NCBI RefSeq assembly: GCF_004114425.1
Contig: NZ_RDQF01000066.1
Coordinates: forward strand, 1-36,372
DNA: 36,372 nt
Direction: 5' to 3'
From: Bradyrhizobium vignae
Lineage (GTDB): Bacteria > Pseudomonadota > Alphaproteobacteria > Rhizobiales > Xanthobacteraceae
The translations under genes and the position numbers were made by a program. The notes under the pieces are model-generated. The model did no database searches and was not told the origin of the DNA. It saw only the letters and a list, made by a program, of their open reading frames with translations. This document shows, piece by piece, positions 17,915 through 25,543 of the stretch. Numbering within the stretch: the stretch's first letter is position 1; the number at the start of each line of letters is the position of its first letter.

Positions 17915-18355
17915 TCAGTTGGGCGAAGCCGAGGCCGCGCCAACCCTGGTCGATGCATTCGAAGTAACCGGCGTGGGGAATGCGCCGCGTAGCGCCGAGA
18001 TCTCCTGCTCCTGTTGGCTCACGATTTTCTGTGCAAGCGTCCGAAGAGCGCCATTGTGGCCGTACTTGATCTCAGCGCGCGCCATATCGACCGCGCCTTG
18101 ATGATGCGGAATCATCAGTGCAACGAAGTCGCGATCAACATCGCCCGACGGCTTGATGAGCATGCCGCGATTCATGTTGCTCATCGCAAGATCGTTCTCG
18201 AAAAGAAATTGCTGCTCGTCGGTGTCGCTGGGGTCGCGGGGCTGACCTGGATGTTTTGGAGCCTGCGCCAGGGCAAATGATGTCGCCATGACGGAGAGGC
18301 TCGTGGCCAGCGAGATAACGCGTCTACGGACGAATCCGCGGGAGAACAAAGTCAC
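17915..18355 (-). CDS. Exported DUF305 family protein
   Basis: A 146-residue exported helical protein of the DUF305 family (function unknown, often near metal or stress genes). The core motif MIPHHQGAVDMARAEIKYG with His84-His85 is diagnostic, preceded by FLFENDLAMSNMNRGM. The GTG start has GGAG six bases upstream and gives a signal peptide containing RRRVISLATSLS, which is Tat-like; a longer in-frame start at 18448 exists but would bury the signal. The DUF305 fold resembles ferritin-like helical bundles. It is transcribed alone, divergent from rpoH. Confidence 0.88.
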   Translation of the reverse strand: MTLFSRGFVRRRVISLATSLSVMATSFALAQAPKHPGQPRDPSDTDEQQFLFENDLAMSNMNRGMLIKPSGDVDRDFVALMIPHHQGAVDMARAEIKYGHNGALRTLAQKIVSQQEQEISALRGAFPTPVTSNASTRVGAASASPN

Positions 18356-18578
18356 GTCGAACTCCGAAGTGGGATTGATCGAAATCGGTACCGCGCCAAC
18401 CCGCGCGAAACCTCCTTCCACCATGCCAATGGTGATGGGCGTGCTCAATTAAATACGAGTTCAAGGTTCTCTAGGGTCGTCTGAAAGCGAATTCAGATTT
18501 CTTAAGCTCAATTTAGTGGCTGCGTGGCCGGGGAGCCTCCTATCGTTGAGGAGCCGGGATCAATTTCGGGAGCCGCAG

Positions 18579-19499
18579 ATGCAGACTCAGAACACCGCCG
18601 TGAGCCTTAGCCCAGCAAAAGGCGTGATCCCTCACTCCGTTGGATGCCTCAACGCCTATTCCGCGGCGATCAGCCGTTTTGATCTGCTCGAGCCTGCGCG
18701 GGAGCAGCAGCTTGCCCGACGCTGGCAAGAAGGGCGCGACCGACGTGCAACGGATGAACTGATCACAAGCCATTTGCGCCTCGCTGCAAAGGTGGCGCGA
18801 GGCTACAAGGGCTACGGTCTTCCCGTTGCAGACCTGATCGCGGAGGCCAATCTGGGATTGGTCATCGCTGCTTCGCGTTTTCAACCAGGGCGCGGCGCGC
18901 GCTTCTCGAGCTACGCATTGTGGTGGATGAAGGCGACTATCCATGAATACATCCTGCGCTCGTGGTCGCTGGTCAAGATCGGAACCACCGCCGCGCAAAA
19001 GAAGCTGTTCTTTCGGCTGCGCGGTGAGATGAGGAAGCTCGCCGGCGAGGCTGCAGTTCTCACCCCGGAAATTGCACAGGCCATTGCAGATAGGCTTGAG
19101 GTGACCGCCCGCGACGTGGTCGAAATGGACGGCCGGCTTGCCGGTGACCTCTCGCTCAGCATCAGGAGCGGCGACAACGACCGGCCAACGGAATGGGAAG
19201 CGATGCTCGTCGACGACGCCCCGGACGCGGAGGAGATCGTCGCTGAGCACGACCAGACAATGCGAAGGTCGAAAGCGCTTCGCGCCGCTCTTGGAGTGTT
19301 AACAGAGCGCGAGCGGCGCGTTTTCGAAGCCAGGAGGCTCGCAGAGCAGCCTTTGACGCTTGACCACCTTGGCCGCGAACTGTGCATTTCGAGCGAACGG
19401 GTCCGGCAGATCGAGGCTCTCGCCTATGCCAAAGTGAGGCGCGCGACGATATCGGCTCTCCAGGATCTCCGCCGTGCTGCAGCGGACCTCAACACCTAG
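18579..19499 (+). CDS. rpoH: RNA polymerase sigma-32 (RpoH) family sigma factor
   Basis: A heat-shock/stress sigma factor of 306 residues. Region 2 is clear (DLIAEANLGLVIAASRF; FSSYALWWMKATIHEYILRSWSLVKIGTTAAQ), and the RpoH box QKKLFFRLR (140-148) distinguishes it from the housekeeping sigma. Region 4 ends with LGRELCISSERVRQIEALAYAKVR. The start MQTQNTAVSL has GGGAG six bases upstream; a longer frame starts 21 codons earlier. Bradyrhizobium usually has several rpoH copies, and this is probably one of them (RpoH2-like by gene context, not proven). It may serve acid, heat or oxidative stress. Confidence 0.93.
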   Translation: MQTQNTAVSLSPAKGVIPHSVGCLNAYSAAISRFDLLEPAREQQLARRWQEGRDRRATDELITSHLRLAAKVARGYKGYGLPVADLIAEANLGLVIAASRFQPGRGARFSSYALWWMKATIHEYILRSWSLVKIGTTAAQKKLFFRLRGEMRKLAGEAAVLTPEIAQAIADRLEVTARDVVEMDGRLAGDLSLSIRSGDNDRPTEWEAMLVDDAPDAEEIVAEHDQTMRRSKALRAALGVLTERERRVFEARRLAEQPLTLDHLGRELCISSERVRQIEALAYAKVRRATISALQDLRRAAADLNT

Positions 19500-19512
19500 C
19501 GCAAAACAAGAG

Positions 19513-19551
19513 GGGAGGCGCAGGCGCTGCGCGGTCTTCGCCTCTTCTTTT
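19513..19551 (+). terminator. Probable intrinsic terminator of rpoH
   Basis: Outer stem GAGGCG / CGCCTC, extended by two G-T pairs, surrounds a loop with its own GCGCA/TGCGC hairpin, and is followed by TTCTTTT. It starts about 13 bases after the sigma-factor stop. Confidence 0.5.
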
Positions 19552-19692
19552 GCATTCGTCGCGGCAACGGTTCGCGGCTGATCGTATCGTGATCTAATAA
19601 GTGCACCCCCCAATGCGAATTCAATCGCTTCGGCAGGTCCTCATTTGGACCTGAACCGACACCGATCCTTCAGTTTCAAGTCGGAGGGCGAC

Positions 19693-20433
19693 GTGGCAGA
19701 CCAAGATCAGGAAGCTGGCGCATCCTCGCCGCCTCGAAATAGGAGTTGCCGTTCACGTTCTAGGAGGGAAGCAGGACGATACGATGGGATCTCACTGGAC
19801 CAACTCCCGCCAAATCTTGTGGAGCGAATCCGCAGCGATCATCCGGCACTCGGGCCAGGCGCAGTGGTCCGGCACCAAGACGTGGCGCGATACCGAAGAA
19901 TCTTTATCGAGGAGCTCTTGCAGGCCGAGCATGGCGAACTGACTGCACTCGACTGCCGGGTCGCCGCGAGCCTCGCCAATCAGGACACGATCGCCGAAAA
20001 CATCGATGCGGAGTACGAAGAGAACAGGACGCTCGGAGATCGCCTTGCGGATAAATTGGCCGATTTCGGCGGCAGCTGGGCCTTCATCGGGTGGTTCGCC
20101 GCTGCTCTCGTTATTTGGATCACCATGAACGCGATCGTTCCGGAGTCGGCTCGTTTCGATCCCTATCCGTACATTCTGCTCAACCTGATCCTCTCCTGCG
20201 TAGCAGCGCTACAGGCTCCGATCATCATGATGAGCCAAAATCGGCAGGATGCGAAAGACCGGCTGCGATCGCAAAACGACTATGAGGTGAACCTGAAGGC
20301 CGAGCTGGAAATCCGGCATCTCCATGAAAAGCTCGATCACCTGATGTCCCGGCAATGGCAACGGCTGACCGAAATCCAGCAAATCCAGCTGGACATGCTG
20401 CATGATCTGTCGCGCGAGCGGCCGCGCAAATGA
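19693..20433 (+). CDS. DUF1003 membrane protein
   Basis: A 246-residue DUF1003 family protein of unknown function. Two closely spaced membrane helices (FIGWFAAALVIWITMNAIV, then YILLNLILSCVAALQAPIIMM) are followed by the diagnostic SQNRQDAKDR and a long charged helix (KAELEIRHLHEKLDHL), probably coiled-coil. The N-terminal about 40 residues are Arg/Ser-rich and basic. The GTG start has GGAGG five bases upstream; an in-frame TTG 16 codons earlier lacks one. Followed by a strong hairpin. Confidence 0.9.
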   Translation: MADQDQEAGASSPPRNRSCRSRSRREAGRYDGISLDQLPPNLVERIRSDHPALGPGAVVRHQDVARYRRIFIEELLQAEHGELTALDCRVAASLANQDTIAENIDAEYEENRTLGDRLADKLADFGGSWAFIGWFAAALVIWITMNAIVPESARFDPYPYILLNLILSCVAALQAPIIMMSQNRQDAKDRLRSQNDYEVNLKAELEIRHLHEKLDHLMSRQWQRLTEIQQIQLDMLHDLSRERPRK

Positions 20434-20449
20434 TGCTGTCCGGCCAAGC

Positions 20450-20488
20450 AACCGGGGTGGTGCCGCAGTTTGCGGCGCCACCCCCGTT
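20450..20488. terminator. Long hairpin between convergent genes
   Basis: Arms of about 18 bases (AACCGGGGTGGTGCCGCA / TGCGGCGCCACCCCCGTT) with a GTT loop, mismatched at one position and with one G-T pair. It is placed between the DUF1003 gene and the opposing small exported-protein gene and probably terminates both. No long T-tail is present. Confidence 0.6.
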
Positions 20489-20507
20489 TGCGGTATACGG
20501 CACTTGA

Positions 20508-20747
20508 TCAACGGTGCGGAGTCCGAAGATAGGGGCTGCCGGCAAACACGGGCGCCGCGCCACCGGCCCGTTCAAGCCCCATCCGGCCTGCTGGCGTCAA
20601 GGCGCCGCCATTCAGTACATCGCGGTTCGGATACATCGACGCAAACGCCGCGGGCTCCTGGTCCGCGAAGGACCATGCCGCAAACGCGGATGGGATCGTC
20701 GCCGTCGAGATGAGGGCCGCGGCAAACAGTGTCTTGAATACATTCAT
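20508..20747 (-). CDS. Small exported protein, unknown
   Basis: A 79-residue protein with signal peptide MNVFKTLFAAALISTATIPSAFA. The mature part is about 56 residues (WSFADQEPAAFASMYPNRDV and LTPAGRMGLERAGGAAPVFAG) with no Cys and no known family. The ATG has GGAGA about seven bases upstream. It lies at the far end of a block of small exported-protein genes. The pattern DxLNGGALTPAGRMGLE recalls small exported proteins seen in Bradyrhizobium; I cannot confirm this. Confidence 0.72.
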   Translation of the reverse strand: MNVFKTLFAAALISTATIPSAFAAWSFADQEPAAFASMYPNRDVLNGGALTPAGRMGLERAGGAAPVFAGSPYLRTPHR

Positions 20748-21071
20748 AGTTGTTCTCCGTTGTGTCATTCGTGCGGAGAATTCTCGCCTCGCGTGAACTG
20801 CTGCTCTGTCGGTGACGTTTCCTTGTGGAGTTTCTGCACATAAGTCATGTACGCATTTCCAGCGAACCGTCGGGGCCGTCGCGCATCACTCTTCCGAGAA
20901 GACGAGACGATCTGTTTTGTTGGGAGCGAGGGCCACTCGCTTGATCTGTCGGGCGGCGTGCGGTGCGAAATTGTATTTCGTTTCATCGGTGCTCTCGGGA
21001 CTGTGTGTGTGGCTTGAGGGCGCCTGGCACCTAGATCCAGCACAGGTCACCTCAGCACGCGGAGCAGAATA
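20748..21071. other. Intergenic stretch, no gene recognised
   Basis: About 320 bases between divergent small exported-protein genes. Short overlapping frames occur on both strands but none has a ribosome site, signal peptide or motif. It must contain the two divergent promoters; no clear promoter sequence or palindrome stands out. Confidence 0.4.
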
Positions 21072-21350
21072 ATGAGGCCGTTCTTCCTTGCTTGCTTGGC
21101 ACTTTGTCTTCTCCTTCCGGGCACTGCAGCGTTCGCCCGCGGCGCCACGGGATCTCATATGTCGATGGGAGGCGCGCTTGGTACCAGCGCTGCGAGGCCG
21201 GGAACGAATTCCTTGGGCACGGCACTGCCGTCATCCGGCACAGCTGGCCAGGCCATGCAAGGTCCGCTGCTTGGCACGAACCCTGCTGTCAATAAAGAGG
21301 ATGCGCAGGTGGAAAGAATGGTGGAAGGTTCAATTTGTCGAGGCTGTTGA
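21072..21350 (+). CDS. Small exported protein, unknown
   Basis: A 92-residue protein with signal peptide MRPFFLACLALCLLLPGTAAFA and a low-complexity mature part rich in Gly, Ser, Thr, Ala (SMGGALGTSAARPGTNSLGT), ending VERMVEGSICRGC with a terminal CxxC. The ATG has GGAG a short distance upstream (cggagcagaata). The Gly/Ser/Thr bias resembles the exported protein at the head of the first RND operon. Function unknown. Confidence 0.75.
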   Translation: MRPFFLACLALCLLLPGTAAFARGATGSHMSMGGALGTSAARPGTNSLGTALPSSGTAGQAMQGPLLGTNPAVNKEDAQVERMVEGSICRGC

Positions 21351-21649
21351 ACAGGATGGTTGCCCATGTTCCATCCCGCGCAGCGGGCGATCGCGGTCGC
21401 AGGGCTATTGGATCTACTACGGCGCACCGGGTGGGCGGCGCTCCTTTCGGCGCGGGGCGTGCTGCCGGGCACTTCCGCTGTTAGCTGTGGGTCTGAGAGC
21501 AGGCAGCAAATTGCAGTTTTTGGACAGGAGAATTTGCGGTTGCTTGGTGACGTCTACCGTGCCGATGTCGCCCGATCGTGATGCTGCAGCGGCTTGGGTA
21601 CGCCAGGCCCCTCAACCATTTAGACAATTCGCCGGCTGGAGTAGATACA

Positions 21650-21892
21650 ATGCGTTTTGTTTGGGTCCTTGGTCTCATTGTTGGTCTGTGCACCCCTGTT
21701 AGCGCCGGAACGGCGTCCCACGTCCGGTCGCATCATACCCTGACCTCTTATCGTAGCCAGGCGAAACCATCAGACGGCTTGGCCATTCGCCGCTCAGCCT
21801 ACGCAGCGCCGCCGCGAATCCAATACGACGATACGCCGAGCTACAACGATCCGTCCAAGTTTGGTGGCCAGTCTTTGGGAATGGATCCATAG
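21650..21892 (+). CDS. Small exported protein, unknown
   Basis: An 80-residue protein: signal peptide MRFVWVLGLIVGLCTPVSAG followed by a mature part rich in Ser, Tyr, Pro and His (SHVRSHHTLTSYRSQAKPSD; PPRIQYDDTPSYNDPSKFGG). The ATG has GGAG about nine bases upstream; a longer frame begins 24 codons earlier without one. No family recognised. It belongs to the local run of tiny exported proteins. Confidence 0.65.
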   Translation: MRFVWVLGLIVGLCTPVSAGTASHVRSHHTLTSYRSQAKPSDGLAIRRSAYAAPPRIQYDDTPSYNDPSKFGGQSLGMDP

Positions 21893-22366
21893 AGCGCACG
21901 CGCATCGGCTTTGCGACAAATCCAAACGTCGAAGGTGTCGGTCAGATGACCTCGCGGCAGGGGATGTAGTGTCTCGGTTTGCAGCGGCGTTTCGCCGGCG
22001 AGCTTTTACTGGCGGAGCTATTCGTCTTTCATTCGTCCTTGCGTCTGGGTGCGTTGGGCGTTGGAGCAACACAGTTTCGCAGATCGACCTCACTTTAATG
22101 AGGAAAGCAACTCGACCGCAGGCCCAGTGCCGCTTTTTCCCCGAGGACCTCTTCGATCAGGACGAACGTGTCGTGACCGATCACGAGGATCACAGAAATC
22201 GACAAGTCTCTCGCCGGCTGACCGTTCGATCAGCGTGACGGGCATTGCCGCACGGGCACACATTCCTCTCCTGAATTGAGGGATGAGGACAATTCATTTG
22301 TTTAATGTGGGCGAGGCCCGTACTTCGCTCTTGTGAGTATCTGCTTCAACACTTTCGGAGAAGACT
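21893..22366. promoter_or_regulatory. Intergenic region with an inverted repeat
   Basis: No gene is supported in these 470 bases. Near its end TGAATTG and CAATTCA form a perfect inverted repeat with an 11-base spacer (22272-22296), and the 15-mer AGGACAATTCATTTG (22286-22300) recurs exactly in front of the second RND operon (23711-23725). It sits about 70 bases upstream of the DUF3551 gene, a reasonable place for an operator. Confidence 0.4.
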
Positions 22367-22636
22367 ATGAATATGCTCCTGCGCCTTGGCACTTGGCCGC
22401 TCGCAATGGCTTGCTGCACAATACTGGTTCTCACCCAAATGCCCGGTGCTCAAGCTGCGTCCGGCGCAAAGGAAGACTGGTGCATTACAAGCGGCTCTTC
22501 GGCTGTAAAAACGTGCGGCTTCGCGAGCCTAGAACAATGCCGGGCGACCAAGGAGGGGATCGGCGGGTCTTGCTATCGCGCGTCCTCAGCCACCGCATCC
22601 AATGCTCACGCTTCCGCCAATTCTCCGAAGAACTGA
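22367..22636 (+). CDS. DUF3551-type exported cysteine-rich protein
   Basis: An 89-residue exported protein that looks like the DUF3551 family, common and multi-copy in Bradyrhizobium, of unknown function. After a signal peptide (to about AQAAS) come the family features: DWCITSGSSAVKTCGFASLEQCRATKEGIGGSCYR, with four Cys, FxSLEQC and GxGGxC. The ATG has GGAG seven bases upstream. The gene is transcribed alone, tail to tail with the LysR regulator. Confidence 0.82.
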   Translation: MNMLLRLGTWPLAMACCTILVLTQMPGAQAASGAKEDWCITSGSSAVKTCGFASLEQCRATKEGIGGSCYRASSATASNAHASANSPKN

Positions 22637-22778
22637 GCTTCTGCGGTTCGCCGGTCGCGCGCAGATGCGCGCGGCCGTCGCCGAAACTCAACCATTGCGC
22701 TCGCAGCGAGAGCTGCCTACTGAAGCAGCGCTCCTTGCATCGTTCGCGTGGTCGGAGACTCATGGACGTCGGGGCATG

Positions 22779-23678
22779 TCAGAGCGTCGCGGTGGCCGCG
22801 GCAATCGTGTCCCGCAACCAGCGATGCGCAGGGACGTCGTCAAAGCGCCGGTGCCACATCATGATGCTGCGCAGTTTTGGAGCATTGAAGGGAAGCTCGC
22901 GAATTTCGATCGGATAGGCCCGACGAAATTCCTGCGCGAGCTTGCGCCCCAGAATTGCGATGAGATTTGACTGAACCAGCACGGCTCCTGCGGAGAGATA
23001 GGGGACGTCCAGTGCGATGGAGCGGGCAGCCTTCCGCGGCTTGAAAGCCTGATCCATGAAGTCAAGATCCTCTCCGCTGGAGCTGATCGCAAGGTGCTGT
23101 GCGCCCTCGAGCGCCTCGAGGGTCAACTTCTTCCGCAAGGCAGGGTGGCCGCTTCTCAGCACCGCGACATAATGATCGTCGACCAGCAGTCGAGAGGCGA
23201 AGCGTTCGGCGGCGATATCCCGTCCCGCGACGACAACATCAAGCTCGCCGCGGTCGAGCTTGTCCGGGAGATTCAGGGTGCCGCTCGGAACGAACGAAAG
23301 CCGCAACATCGGAGCCTGCGCGCGGACGGCGGCTATGATCGGGCCGACAGCAACAACTGCGGCATAGTTGTTCACCGCAATGTTGAACCGCCTCTCCGTT
23401 TTGACGGGGTCGAAGGTATCGCCCTCGATGGCAAGTTGCAGATCGTTCAGTGCCTTGCGAATCGGAAGCGCGAGTTGCTCCGCGCGCGGCGTCGGCACCA
23501 TTCCTGTGGGGGTACGGATAAACAGGTGGTCCTTCAAGACATGACGAAGCCGGTTGAGGGCATGGCTCACAGCCGGCTGACTGATCGCCAGCGCATCCGC
23601 TGCCCGTACGACGCTTTGTTCGCGAAGGACGGCATCAAACACCAACAGGAGGTTAAGGTCGAGATTACGAAGGCGCAT
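22779..23678 (-). CDS. LysR-family transcriptional regulator
   Basis: A 299-residue LysR regulator with the N-terminal winged helix (MRLRNLDLNLLLVFDAVLRE, VVRAADALAISQPAVSHALNRLRHVLKDHLFIRT) and a C-terminal substrate-binding domain of about 200 residues. It is transcribed divergently from the RND operon and, by the usual LysR arrangement, probably regulates it through the 79-base intergenic region. The inducer is unknown. The Leu-rich start with TGMVPTPRAEQLA is similar to NodD/NahR-like members, but the effector cannot be inferred. Confidence 0.93.
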   Translation of the reverse strand: MRLRNLDLNLLLVFDAVLREQSVVRAADALAISQPAVSHALNRLRHVLKDHLFIRTPTGMVPTPRAEQLALPIRKALNDLQLAIEGDTFDPVKTERRFNIAVNNYAAVVAVGPIIAAVRAQAPMLRLSFVPSGTLNLPDKLDRGELDVVVAGRDIAAERFASRLLVDDHYVAVLRSGHPALRKKLTLEALEGAQHLAISSSGEDLDFMDQAFKPRKAARSIALDVPYLSAGAVLVQSNLIAILGRKLAQEFRRAYPIEIRELPFNAPKLRSIMMWHRRFDDVPAHRWLRDTIAAATATL

Positions 23679-23757
23679 TAGCTCACATTCGGTCTGCGAA
23701 TTGCGGAATTAGGACAATTCATTTGAATCATATGATATCGCGCCCCAATATCCAATC
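23679..23757. promoter_or_regulatory. LysR operator region with overlapping palindromes
   Basis: In this short divergent region are GAATT-N5-AATTC (23706-23720), ATTCA-TT-TGAAT (23717-23728) and the perfect palindrome ATCATATGAT (23727-23736). Such AT-rich dyads match how LysR proteins mark their sites, so this is the likely operator for the adjacent regulator. The 15-mer AGGACAATTCATTTG here also lies upstream of the DUF3551 gene. Confidence 0.5.
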
Positions 23758-24336
23758 ATGTCCTTGACTATAAATAATTCAATCCGGCCCTTGCGACGGG
23801 GCGCGAGAGCCATGGTGGCGCTTCTGGCGGAGCCGGATGTTCTGCTCGCAATGGCCGACAATGTCTCGCATTGGTGGCAGCTCACGCCGTCTGCGATGTG
23901 GTCGACGATTCGTCTGCCGACGAAAGTCACAAAGAACATCCCGGAGATCGTCGCAGGGCTAATCCGGCAAAAGAGGATGGGGCCGAAGCAGCTGATCCTG
24001 CTTACCGCCGGCGAGGCGGGGCACCAAGCCCTCGAGCTCGTGCTCGAGGGCGCGCTCGAGTGCGCAGGGATTCTGACCATCGACATCCCGTGCGATCCGC
24101 TTCCATTCCCAATTGGCCGAACCGCGGCGGCTATCCGGGTTGTGGTGCGTCAGCACGGGCCGAGTTTTTGCCGAGATGCGCTTCTTGGTCAGTTGCAACG
24201 GGCTGATATCGACCAGCGCATCATCGCGCTCAGTCCGGTGACGGGAAACAAGCAACAGGCGATGGCGAGCGCGGCGGAAAGTTTCCTGCTGGAACTGGTT
24301 GCGATGGTCGGCCGCCAAAGCGGAAGCGAGGTCTGA
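23758..24336 (+). CDS. Unknown protein, possibly a catalytically dead alpha/beta-hydrolase
   Basis: A 192-residue protein of unrecognised function. The C-terminal half reads like the second half of a YpfH-type carboxylesterase: LILLTAGEAGHQALELVL stands where GxSxG and its helix would be, but the nucleophile Ser is replaced by Glu (AGEAG). RVVVRQHG stands where VLLVHG is expected. The first third is basic and unlike a normal hydrolase start. No signal peptide is seen. The ATG has no evident ribosome site; one 18 codons later is an alternative. It ends four bases before the adaptor gene, so it belongs to the RND operon. The fold assignment is tentative. Confidence 0.6.
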   Translation: MSLTINNSIRPLRRGARAMVALLAEPDVLLAMADNVSHWWQLTPSAMWSTIRLPTKVTKNIPEIVAGLIRQKRMGPKQLILLTAGEAGHQALELVLEGALECAGILTIDIPCDPLPFPIGRTAAAIRVVVRQHGPSFCRDALLGQLQRADIDQRIIALSPVTGNKQQAMASAAESFLLELVAMVGRQSGSEV

Positions 24337-24340
24337 CCGC

Positions 24341-25543
24341 ATGCTTACGCGACGCATCAAGGCGGGCAGCGCGGCTGGGCTGGTCCTGGCCTCAATCGCG
24401 CTCGGGGCGTATTTTCGCTACCAGCCGAGCCCCGCCGTTGGCAGCACAGTGGGCGAGCCCATTGGCGCTGCGAAGGCGCCGCCTGCGGTTCCCGTCGCCG
24501 CAGCCAGCGCAATGCAGTCAGATGTGCCGATCGTTGTTGAAGGCCTCGGCACCGCGACACCGCTCAATACTGCGGTCATACGGACGCAGGTGCAGGGCAC
24601 GCTCGAGAGCGTCGACTTTGTCGAAGGGCAGGAGGTACAGCGCGGCCAGGTGCTGGCCAGGATCGATCCACGTGTGTACAAGGCCCAGGTCGATCAGGCG
24701 AAGGCCGCACTGGCGCGCGACGAGGCCGCGCTGAAGAACTCAAAGGCAAACCTCGCGCGCACGCAGCCGCTGGCGGATCGAGGCTTCGCCACTCAGCAAC
24801 AGCTTGACACGGAGAATTCGCAGGTCGCACAGGGCGAGGGCACCATCCAGCTTGATCGCGCTGCACTTGAAGCTGCGGAAGCCCAATTGAGCTTCACGAC
24901 CATCACGGCGCCGTTCGATGGCGTAACGGGGATTCGCCGCATCGACCCCGGCAACGTCGTCCAACCGTCGGATGCGAACGGGCTTGTGGTTCTTACACAG
25001 CTGCAACCCATCGGGGTGATCTTCACGCTGCCCTCGACCGAAATCCCGAACGTGCAGAAGGCGATTGCGTCCGGGGAGGCGGCAGTCGACGCTTACGACG
25101 CGTCGAACCGGCACAAGCTCGATCATGGCAGGCTGCTGCTGATCGACAACCAAGTCGACAGTTCGACTGGTACCGTGCGCCTGAAGGCTTCATTTCCCAA
25201 TACGAACCGGACGCTCTGGCCGGGTGCCTTCATCAACATGCATCTGGCGATTGCCGTCCGAAAGAATGCGATAACTGTGCCGCTGACGGCGGTCCAGCAG
25301 GGCCCGAACGGTGCGTTTGTCTATGTCGTTGGGGCTGACCACAAGGTGACGGCACGAAGCGTTATTGCCGGACCCTCGCGGGCGGGCAGGGTGCTGATCG
25401 AACAGGGGCTCGCCCCGGATGAGACGGTCGTCACCGCCGGCCAATATCGGCTCAGCGAGGGCACGACGGTCGACATCGTTCCAGTCAGCCAAGGCAGCCG
25501 TGTGCAGGACGCCACCACAGCAAGTGCGGGGATGCTGCCATGA
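24341..25543 (+). CDS. RND efflux periplasmic adaptor (second copy)
   Basis: A 400-residue adaptor like MdtA. N-terminal anchor (about 8-25), then lipoyl half GTLESVDFVEGQEVQRGQVLARIDPRVYKAQ, a helical hairpin (about 105-175), FTTITAPFDGVTGIRRIDPGN, beta-barrel and C-terminal domains, with VQQGPNGAFVYVVG near the end. It is a paralog of the first adaptor in this window. The stop overlaps the permease start by four bases, and the gene before it ends four bases upstream. The TolC partner is elsewhere. Confidence 0.94.
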   Translation: MLTRRIKAGSAAGLVLASIALGAYFRYQPSPAVGSTVGEPIGAAKAPPAVPVAAASAMQSDVPIVVEGLGTATPLNTAVIRTQVQGTLESVDFVEGQEVQRGQVLARIDPRVYKAQVDQAKAALARDEAALKNSKANLARTQPLADRGFATQQQLDTENSQVAQGEGTIQLDRAALEAAEAQLSFTTITAPFDGVTGIRRIDPGNVVQPSDANGLVVLTQLQPIGVIFTLPSTEIPNVQKAIASGEAAVDAYDASNRHKLDHGRLLLIDNQVDSSTGTVRLKASFPNTNRTLWPGAFINMHLAIAVRKNAITVPLTAVQQGPNGAFVYVVGADHKVTARSVIAGPSRAGRVLIEQGLAPDETVVTAGQYRLSEGTTVDIVPVSQGSRVQDATTASAGMLP

